Positions 52,371-58,543 of a DNA stretch of 58,543 nt are shown here, piece after piece. The translations under genes were made by a program, and so were the position numbers. Within the stretch, counting starts at the first letter, position 1. The number at the start of each line of letters is the position of its first letter. The notes under the pieces were generated by a model that worked only from the letters and a program-made list of their open reading frames with translations, did no database searches and was not told the origin of the DNA. This DNA comes from MVRV01 sp964646755 (GTDB taxonomy: Bacteria > Desulfobacterota > Syntrophia > Syntrophales > Smithellaceae), in contig CAZYIE010000021.1 in the NCBI GenBank assembly GCA_964646755.1, positions 1 through 58,543 on the forward strand. The letters run 5' to 3'.

Positions 52371-53261
52371 CTAAGCGGATTTGACCTTTTTTTCGAGTTC
52401 TTTTACACGTTTTTTCAGCTGATGGAATTCTTTGTACAGATCGTCCATCTCTTTGTTCGTCGGCACCGGTAAAAATTGTAAAATATCTTGTAGGGTCTGG
52501 TTCTTGGCCAGAATAAAATCTTCCAATTTATCGACAGTGTTGTGTAATGCATCTGTGTATTCTTTTGATTGGAAGAGACTCATGTAGTGTCCTTCCAGAA
52601 TCTTTATCCAAATAGCATAATTTTCTTTTGCTTCTTGTGGTAATACCCCTTCCTGAGCCATTGTTTGAAGTTTTTCCTGAAGGACTTTAAATGATTTTTC
52701 TATAGGCAGGTAGATTATAGAGAGAAATTCGGCCAATGTCGTTTCGAAGATATTCTGCTTATCCAGCAGCTCATTAAATCTTTCCTGATAAAATCTGGTT
52801 AGTCCCAGTTGTGGTATGCGGAAGTACTGGCGCAGTTCTTTTTCATAAATATCGGTTAATGCCTTAAATACTTCCTGATCTAAATTATCGAAGTTATAAG
52901 CCTCAACACGCCGGCCGATTTTTCCGGCCTTTTCCAATATATGCTGCTGTGTTTGAAAATTTGCTTCCCAGCCGGATTTGGCCATTTTTAAAATTATTTC
53001 CGGGAGTGTATTGATAGCGTTAATGGCAGCGGCAGCAGATTCAGGCTCACTCATTGTTTGTGAAAAAGATTTCATTAAGTTGAGATTTTTTTGCCATTGT
53101 TCGGCAAAGCGATTACCGGAACCAGTTTGAGATTTTTGTCCATTATCATATTCAGTTTTGGGTGTTGTCTGGGCCAACTTGGACCAGATATCAAATGATG
53201 CTTTCAGCCAGGATGGAAACAGAAAGTCGGTTTCTTTGTTTTGATTGTTGTCCTGGGGCAT
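52371..53261 (-). CDS. phaE: Class III PHA synthase subunit PhaE
   Basis: 296 residues, largely helical. PhaE-like stretches are WQKNLNLMKSF, FRIPQLGLTRFYQERFNELLDKQN, FLSIIYLPIEKSFKVLQEKL and a C-terminal coiled coil HQLKKRVKELEKKVKSA. PhaE is the non-catalytic partner that activates PhaC. It is the first gene of the minus-strand phaE-phaC-GAF operon, divergent from a second PhaC-like gene. Confidence 0.88.
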   Translation of the reverse strand: MPQDNNQNKETDFLFPSWLKASFDIWSKLAQTTPKTEYDNGQKSQTGSGNRFAEQWQKNLNLMKSFSQTMSEPESAAAAINAINTLPEIILKMAKSGWEANFQTQQHILEKAGKIGRRVEAYNFDNLDQEVFKALTDIYEKELRQYFRIPQLGLTRFYQERFNELLDKQNIFETTLAEFLSIIYLPIEKSFKVLQEKLQTMAQEGVLPQEAKENYAIWIKILEGHYMSLFQSKEYTDALHNTVDKLEDFILAKNQTLQDILQFLPVPTNKEMDDLYKEFHQLKKRVKELEKKVKSA

Positions 53262-53449
53262 AATTCACCTCGTAAGTAATTGTAATCATAAATTTTCTAA
53301 TATAGAATAATTATTTTGTCAATGTTTATTGGGTTTGGAGGAATTTTGGAAAAATAATTGCTGGACAGAAAAAGAAAAATTTGCGATTTTAATAATAAAA
53401 TTAATCAATTAATGCAAAAAGGTGTCTTTGAAATCAAGAGGGGGCTTTT

Positions 53450-55259
53450 ATGAAAAAAAATAAAATTACCCAGGAAGAAAGGATAACACCGGATAAACTT
53501 CTGGCTGTAATCGGCATATCCCCCGCAGACAACTTGCAGGGATTATCCACCGCAATTCCCTGGAAAAGCAAAATTGTCGGCCTACAGGTAAGAGGGTTGT
53601 TCGGCTATCAAAAATTGCTGGATACGGTCAGTAAGGATATCTCTGTTTTTGGCCCCTGGGCACTGGCCGCGGCCTGGCAAAGTAGCTTAATGGATACTTA
53701 CGTGACCGGTCCTATTAAAGCACAGGCTCGTATGGCAGTTGGTTCGGGGAGAAATCCCGATCTTATTGCCGACCAGAACGGTTGGATTTATAAAGGTTAT
53801 ACCCGCCTGCTTTACACTTTTACCGGATTTTTTATTATAGACGGCAAATTTAACCGGGAAAAGGCACTGAAGATATCAGCAACGCAAAGCGGTAAAGAAT
53901 TTTTGGTAAATTACCTGGAAGAGTTTGCCCAGATTGAGCATAATTACAGTAATGTCGGCCTTACCCGCCTCAAAGCTATGAAGGAGCTTTTGAAGTGTCT
54001 GCTGGTTTTGATTACAGAAACTCCCTTTGCTAACGGAGAATTGCCTTTTGCCAAACGTAACCCTGATGGAACTTTAGCAACATCATTTGAGGAGTATCTT
54101 GCTGAAAACCGCACTCGAATGGAGAATCTCTTTCGGGAAAATGCTTTTGATATAAAAGAGTTTTCGGAAAGGGCAACCGGTGGAAAAATCGGCTGTTCCG
54201 GATATGAATATGTGAAAGGATCGCTGATACACCGCGTTCAGTTACGACATTATCTATTGCCCAAAGGGATTAAATCAAATGGTAAAATTATTTACTTGTG
54301 TACACCACTAATTAACAAACCGGAACTTTTTGATCTGGCTCGCGGTAAATCTGTTATTGAAGGTATGCATAAGGAAGGCTATCAGATTTATCTAATTGAT
54401 CATGGTGATCCCGGATGGGAAGAAACAAACTTAGGTTTGGATTTCTATGGTAAGACGCTACATGATCATTTCCTAAGCATAATTAAGAAAAGACATCCTC
54501 GTGCAGAAATATATGTAATGTCGTATTGCATGGGCGGTACGTTGGTTCTGCCTTATCTTGCCCGGAGGGCCCAAGAGCTACTGGCTGCAGGTCGGCCGAT
54601 GGATATTCAAAAAGTCGCGCTGATGGCATCACCGGTGAAGTTCGATGATGAAGGGAGTGGTCATAATGCCATGCGTTCGCTAATTCGGGCAAATTACGAT
54701 CCTCTGCTGATGAAGGAGCTTTTTGGCGCGGTTAATGTTCCATCACAGGTAATTGAANNNNNNNNNNGAAGCCGGCATGAATGAAATACAACCGGGTGTA
54801 CAATATACGGTTATTCTCGGTTTCTATGGCCGCGCGGAGATTTGGGATGCCATCGAAGATTCCGCACCGTTTCTTTTCTGGCTGACCCATGGTACTAAAT
54901 TCCCGATAAAAGCTCATCTGCAGTGGATTCAAAATATTTTTATTGAAAATCAGATTTATGAAGGTAAGTATTGTTTACCTTCTACTAATCCTGAATTTGA
55001 CAATAAACCCGTCAACATGGATATGCTAAGGCATGCCGGTGTATCCATCTTTGATTATAGAGGATCAAGAGATCCTATTGCTCCGGCTGGTTCCTGTGTT
55101 GCCGGTGAAACTTGGGGGCAGGTGGGTTGTGGTAATGTGAAAATTGTCGGTGCTCATTTAAACCGGACAGTTGATAAGAACATCGGGCATATCTTCGTTG
55201 TGAGCCGCAAGCATTTAGCGGAGTACCTGGATGCGGTCAACGCTTTTTACCGTTCCTAA
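53450..55259 (+). CDS. Second PhaC-like polyhydroxyalkanoate synthase/hydrolase (spans an assembly gap)
   Basis: About 600 residues, close to the size of class I synthases. An N-terminal ~230-residue domain precedes the hydrolase fold: nucleophile Cys in VMSYCMGGTLVLPYLAR (the usual first Gly is Ser), Asp in DYRGSRDPIAPAG and His in NIGHIFVVS. The gap at 54758-54767 is flanked by GTAATTGAA and GAAGCCGGC. Overlapping the shared GAA restores an in-frame VIEAGMNEIQPG, so no sequence may be missing. It is divergent from phaE. Whether it makes polymer or degrades or transfers acyl groups is unknown. Confidence 0.82.
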
Positions 55260-55278
55260 GACTGGCCTCGTTGGGAAA

Positions 55279-55758
55279 TTATAGTAAAATTTTTTCCCAA
55301 GCAAGAGAGGGGAAAGTTGTGTTCAGTGAATGATCATCGTAAACCAGGTGATGTTCCAATTGGCGGAAGATTTTTCCAGCGATGCCTTTGACGAGATAAG
55401 GATCAACTATATTGTCGTCCATTCCATGATAAATTATCACAGGAAGATGGAGTTGCTGCCCCGCTCCGGGGCTGAATTCGGGAAGATTAAGCGCTGGGGC
55501 CAGTAAGATCATTTTTTGCACCTGGTTTTCATTCTGCAAGGTAAATTGGGCTGCCATCAGGCCGCCGTAACTTGATCCTACCAGAATCAGATTATCCTTC
55601 CCGGTAAGCAATCTCGAAAGTTTTCGCATCCGCTCGGCAAAGTCACCGAAATAGTCTTCAATAATCATTTCCGGGAAATATTTCCGGAAAAATTGTCCTT
55701 TTGTGCCTTGCGACGTGCTTTCCAGGCCATGAATGAAAACCAGGTTAGTAGTCATCAT
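55279..55758 (-). CDS. Small alpha/beta hydrolase (esterase-like)
   Basis: About 160 residues. FIHGLEST (oxyanion loop), nucleophile Ser in LVGSSYGGLMAA, Asp in YHGMDDNIVDP and a late His in VYDDHSLNT. It resembles small YqiA-type esterases. ATG 55758 (or the adjacent 55755) is chosen because TAGGAG lies 6 nt upstream; the frame continues upstream into an IR-bounded element but without a start signal. The substrate is unknown. It is convergent with the second PhaC-like gene. Confidence 0.82.
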   Translation of the reverse strand: MMTTNLVFIHGLESTSQGTKGQFFRKYFPEMIIEDYFGDFAERMRKLSRLLTGKDNLILVGSSYGGLMAAQFTLQNENQVQKMILLAPALNLPEFSPGAGQQLHLPVIIYHGMDDNIVDPYLVKGIAGKIFRQLEHHLVYDDHSLNTTFPSLAWEKILL

Positions 55759-55850
55759 TAATCTCCTAAACGATGTTTCTTTCTTCAATTTTGCATTGCC
55801 TAGATTATGCCAGTATGTTAGGACTCGCGCAAGAGGATATTTTATACTGC

Positions 55851-55958
55851 GTCGCATTCAAATGATAACGTGGCGGCAAGGAGGAGGCTACGAGGCGTAT
55901 TTTATATACGTTGAGGAAGCCGACGACGCAGCCAACAAAGTTAGCGTTTGAATGCGAC
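55851..55958. repeat. 108-bp element with 12-bp terminal inverted repeats (MITE-like)
   Basis: GTCGCATTCAAA (55851-55862) and TTTGAATGCGAC (55947-55958) are perfect inverted ends of a 108-bp block between divergent genes. The interior has no protein-like frame. This is the layout of a non-autonomous mobile element or large palindromic repeat. No clear target duplication is visible. Confidence 0.55.
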
Positions 55959-55979
55959 TTGGCATTAGGAGATTTGATT

Positions 55980-57218
55980 ATGGCTTTAGTATTACCTTTT
56001 CGGGCGGTCCGGCCACAGAGCCAATATGTGTCGCAAGTGGCAGCCCTTCCTTATGATGTTATGACGCGCGATGAAGCAAAATTTGCTGTTTTAGGCAAAC
56101 CTTTGAGCTTTCTACATGTTGAAAAATCGGAAATTGATGTTCCCGATCAGACCAGGGACCACGATCCTTTGATTTACGAAACGGCAAAGCGCAATTTCAC
56201 GCAGCTGCAGGAAAAAGGAGTATTGCTGCAGGATGAAGCACCCCGCTTTTATATTTATCGTCAGCAGATGGGAACACAGATGCAAACCGGTATTGTCGGC
56301 TTATACGGCACGGCGGAATATGTGGCGGGAAAAATTAAAAAACATGAGCTTACCCGGCAGGATAAGGAAGATGACCGCATCAACCATGTAAATATTGTTA
56401 GTGCGCAAACTGGGCCGGTATTTTTAACCTACCAATCACGTCCGCAGTTGGACTCCCTTGTTGGCCGGATAACGGCAGGTAGTCCCGAATACGATTTCAC
56501 CGCCGCAGATGGTGTTGTTCATACCGCCTGGATTGTAACAGACAGCCGGAAGATTGAAGAAATAACAAATGAATTTTCCGCCATCGATGCCCTTTATATT
56601 GCCGACGGGCATCACCGCGCAGCCGCGGCATCTGCCGTGGCCCGGATGAGGCGCAAGAACGATAATTCCGAGGGGATACAGGAATACGAAAAAGTTTTGG
56701 CGGTTATCTTTCCTCATAATCAACTAAAAGTTATGGATTATAACCGTGCCGTGAAGGACCTAAATGGCCTGACCCCGCAGCAATTCCAGGAGAAGATAAG
56801 TTCCTGCTTTAACATTACGGGAAATTTTACGGAAAGATCGCCGCAAAAATTTCATGACTTCGGTATGTATCTGGCGGGCAAATGGTATAAACTCACTATC
56901 AAAGAAGGAGCATATGACGACAATGACCCTGTAGCCAGGCTTGATGCGGCAATATTGCAGGAACATTTATTGGCGCCGGTTCTGGGAATTAATGACCCGC
57001 GTACCAATGACCGCATTAAATTCATCGGCGGTATCCGGGGTATGGCCGAACTCGAAAAACTGGTGGATAAAGATGGCTTTGCCGTTGCTTTTTCTCTTTA
57101 CCCGACATCAATCGAGCAGGTAATGCAGGTTGCCGATGCCGGAGCAATCATGCCGCCGAAATCAACCTGGTTCGAACCGAAGCTGCGCAGCGGGATGTTT
57201 GTTCATAAACTTAGTTAA
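55980..57218 (+). CDS. DUF1015 family protein
   Basis: About 412 residues, opening LVLPFRAVRPQSQYVSQVAALPYDVMTRDEA, with FLHVEKSEID, a central ALYIADGHHRAAAASAVARM and a C-terminal RIKFIGGIRGMAELEKLVD...AFSLYPTSIEQVMQVADAGAIMPPKSTWFEPKLRSGMFVHKL. These are the hallmarks of DUF1015, found in many anaerobes and often annotated near serine or amino-acid genes; the reaction is not established. ATG 55980 is chosen because AGGAG lies 8 nt upstream. Confidence 0.9.
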   Translation: MALVLPFRAVRPQSQYVSQVAALPYDVMTRDEAKFAVLGKPLSFLHVEKSEIDVPDQTRDHDPLIYETAKRNFTQLQEKGVLLQDEAPRFYIYRQQMGTQMQTGIVGLYGTAEYVAGKIKKHELTRQDKEDDRINHVNIVSAQTGPVFLTYQSRPQLDSLVGRITAGSPEYDFTAADGVVHTAWIVTDSRKIEEITNEFSAIDALYIADGHHRAAAASAVARMRRKNDNSEGIQEYEKVLAVIFPHNQLKVMDYNRAVKDLNGLTPQQFQEKISSCFNITGNFTERSPQKFHDFGMYLAGKWYKLTIKEGAYDDNDPVARLDAAILQEHLLAPVLGINDPRTNDRIKFIGGIRGMAELEKLVDKDGFAVAFSLYPTSIEQVMQVADAGAIMPPKSTWFEPKLRSGMFVHKLS

Positions 57219-57223
57219 TCAAG

Positions 57224-57952
57224 ATGGATGAAGAAACTCTTGACGAAATACTTGACGGACGTTTACGTGTCTTCCAGAAAAAAAAAGGTTACCGTTTTTC
57301 TCTGGATGCCATTTTGCTTGCTCATTTTGTTTCTCTGAAATCAAAAAGCAAAGCTATTGATTTGGGAACAGGCAGCGGCATTATTCCTTTAATTTTGGCA
57401 GCTCGTTTCCCGCCGGTTGCCTGGACGGGTCTGGAAATTCAAGACGATCTGGCGGGGCTTGCGACCCGCAGCATTCAACTCAACGGATTGCAGGATCAAA
57501 TCAATATTGTTCAGGGCGATGCCCGCAAAATTAAGAATATTTTTTCAGCGCATTCTTTTGATGCTGTAACTTTTAACCCGCCCTACCGGAAAATAAATTC
57601 CGGCAGAATTAATCCCGATCAGGAAAAAGCGATTGCCCGTCATGAGATTAAGGGATCTCTGAAAGATTTTTTACAGGCCGCAAAGTATTTGCTGAAACCG
57701 GCAGGAAAGGTTTTTACTATATATCCGGCGAAAAGATTGGCCGAGCTGGTATCTCTCTTTCGTGCCAATTCCATCGAGCCCAAAAGGATGAAATTTGTTT
57801 TTTCTGATGTGAATTCTGCAGCCGAGTTTGTTTTAGTCGAGGGCAGAGCAGGTTCCCGCGAGGAATTGAACATTGAACCTTCTCTGGTTATTTATGATGA
57901 AGATAAAGAGTATACAAAGCAGATTACCGATATTTTCAGTGATCTTGCTTGA
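57224..57952 (+). CDS. TrmN6-like SAM-dependent methyltransferase
   Basis: 242 residues. SAM motif I is AIDLGTGSGIIPLILAARF (about 45-63) and the adenine-N6 catalytic motif is FNPPYRK (about 117). An N-terminal RVFQKKKGYRFSLDAILLAHF is typical of tRNA1(Val) A37 N6-methyltransferases. The start lies 5 nt after the DUF1015 stop. The 3' end overlaps the convergent DciA-like gene by 17 bp. Confidence 0.88.
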   Translation: MDEETLDEILDGRLRVFQKKKGYRFSLDAILLAHFVSLKSKSKAIDLGTGSGIIPLILAARFPPVAWTGLEIQDDLAGLATRSIQLNGLQDQINIVQGDARKIKNIFSAHSFDAVTFNPPYRKINSGRINPDQEKAIARHEIKGSLKDFLQAAKYLLKPAGKVFTIYPAKRLAELVSLFRANSIEPKRMKFVFSDVNSAAEFVLVEGRAGSREELNIEPSLVIYDEDKEYTKQITDIFSDLA

Positions 57953-58457
57953 TCTGCAACCGGCGGCGACGGTTGATTTCTGTTTGCATAACTCTTTTGA
58001 ATATTGAGGCCAATTCCGGGTCAGCTAAAGAAGCGGTGCATTCGGCAATCATCTTTTTGTCCCGGTCTTTCAAAAAAGATTTTTTCGCGGTGGCAATTTC
58101 TGCTTCCATAGTTATCTTGGCAATGCTTATTTCATGGCCAACCGTAAAACGAATTTCCTTAATGACATCCTTCCCGTTAAGTTCATTGAGCTTTTGGCGA
58201 ATATCATCCTTCATGAAATGCAGCTGTTGGACCCAAACCGAGGAGGTAGCTTTTACGAAAAGTGTCCCGCCTCGCAAACTGTCCGGTTGGGTTTGTACGG
58301 CAATTTGCCGGCCTACAGCCTTCGGCCAGAATTTCAACACGGCATTTTCCTCGAGTTTTGCCGCCATGCCGCGCCGCTTAAAGGCGGAAAACAAAATTTC
58401 GCCTATCGATTGTAATCTGGTCTGGTTATTTCTTCTGCGCATGATTTTTTGTGGCAC
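57936..58457 (-). CDS. DUF721/DciA-like protein
   Basis: 173 residues. The DUF721 core is QSIGEILFSAFKRRGMAAKLEENAVLKFWPKAVGRQIAVQTQPDSLRGGTLFVKATSSVWVQQLHFMKDDI. In bacteria without DnaC this family (DciA) helps load the DnaB helicase. A basic C-terminal extension (about 100-173) follows. It is convergent with the methyltransferase gene. The last ~85 nt of the window upstream of it hold nothing I recognise. Confidence 0.82.
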   Translation of the reverse strand: MPQKIMRRRNNQTRLQSIGEILFSAFKRRGMAAKLEENAVLKFWPKAVGRQIAVQTQPDSLRGGTLFVKATSSVWVQQLHFMKDDIRQKLNELNGKDVIKEIRFTVGHEISIAKITMEAEIATAKKSFLKDRDKKMIAECTASLADPELASIFKRVMQTEINRRRRLQIKQDH

Positions 58458-58543
58458 AATTTGGAAAATAGGTCAAGAAGGCAACTTTGCCTTAATCCAC
58501 CACCAACTTTAAGATAGTAGGGTGTTTCGTACTTTTTGGACTA

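Overview
This window looks like draft-assembly chromosome from a strictly anaerobic deltaproteobacterium, most likely of the Syntrophales (Smithella/Syntrophus-like). That placement is inferred from gene content: a class III-type anaerobic ribonucleotide reductase, a rubrerythrin-like protein, menaquinone genes, a two-subunit polyhydroxyalkanoate (PHA) synthase, an NrpR-type nitrogen regulator and beta-oxidation-type enzymes. Four 10-N gaps (30095-30104, 44553-44562, 50517-50526, 54758-54767) show that contigs were joined. I see no rRNA, CRISPR array, prophage or complete insertion sequence. One tRNA (Glu, UUC) is present.

Layout. 0-6.6 kb: an AidB-like acyl-CoA dehydrogenase with an operator-like palindrome, a DUF169 protein, a diadenylate cyclase joined to YbbR domains (reading frame broken), CorA, a ferritin-like protein and an enoyl-CoA hydratase homologue. 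6.6-12.8 kb: a 117-bp tandem repeat, then a SAMHD1-like HD phosphohydrolase overlapping an NrdD homologue, then PtsP. 12.8-16.9 kb (minus strand): a five-gene overlapping operon of ABC-transporter genes, ubiE/menG and menA. 17-24 kb: three small heat-shock proteins divergent from gmhA-grpE-dnaK, then a periplasmic binding protein and surE. 24-30 kb: an AT-rich stretch with a carbamoyltransferase, an ICMT-like membrane protein and an XRE regulator, then Usp, a MORN-like protein and a GpsA-like dehydrogenase. 30.1-31.9 kb: a TrpB2-type gene with a leader peptide holding three Trp codons and a stack of alternative hairpins. 32-43.8 kb: a lipoprotein, rhomboid protease, RlmD, a PAS-GGDEF protein, a Lys/Ala-rich protein, tRNA-Glu, PolX, a nitroreductase, a KaiC-like/ATP-grasp fusion and a cation efflux protein. 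43.9-48.7 kb: nrpR-gdhA, a small membrane protein and glpK. 48.8-55.8 kb: a PHA-type cluster (FabG, a GAF-repeat protein, PhaC, PhaE and a divergent second PhaC-like protein). 55.8-58.5 kb: an IR-bounded element, a DUF1015 protein, a TrmN6-like methyltransferase and a DciA-like protein.

The most notable signals are these. The NrdD homologue has Lys where the family carries its glycyl-radical Gly, and it is translationally coupled to a dNTPase-like HD protein. The trp leader reads as a relay attenuator. A degenerate KaiC domain is fused to a PEP-synthase ATP-grasp domain. NrpR sits next to gdhA with repeat operators. The cyclic-di-AMP cyclase/YbbR gene has its frame broken exactly at the catalytic core. 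Several families of intergenic palindromic repeats recur across the window.
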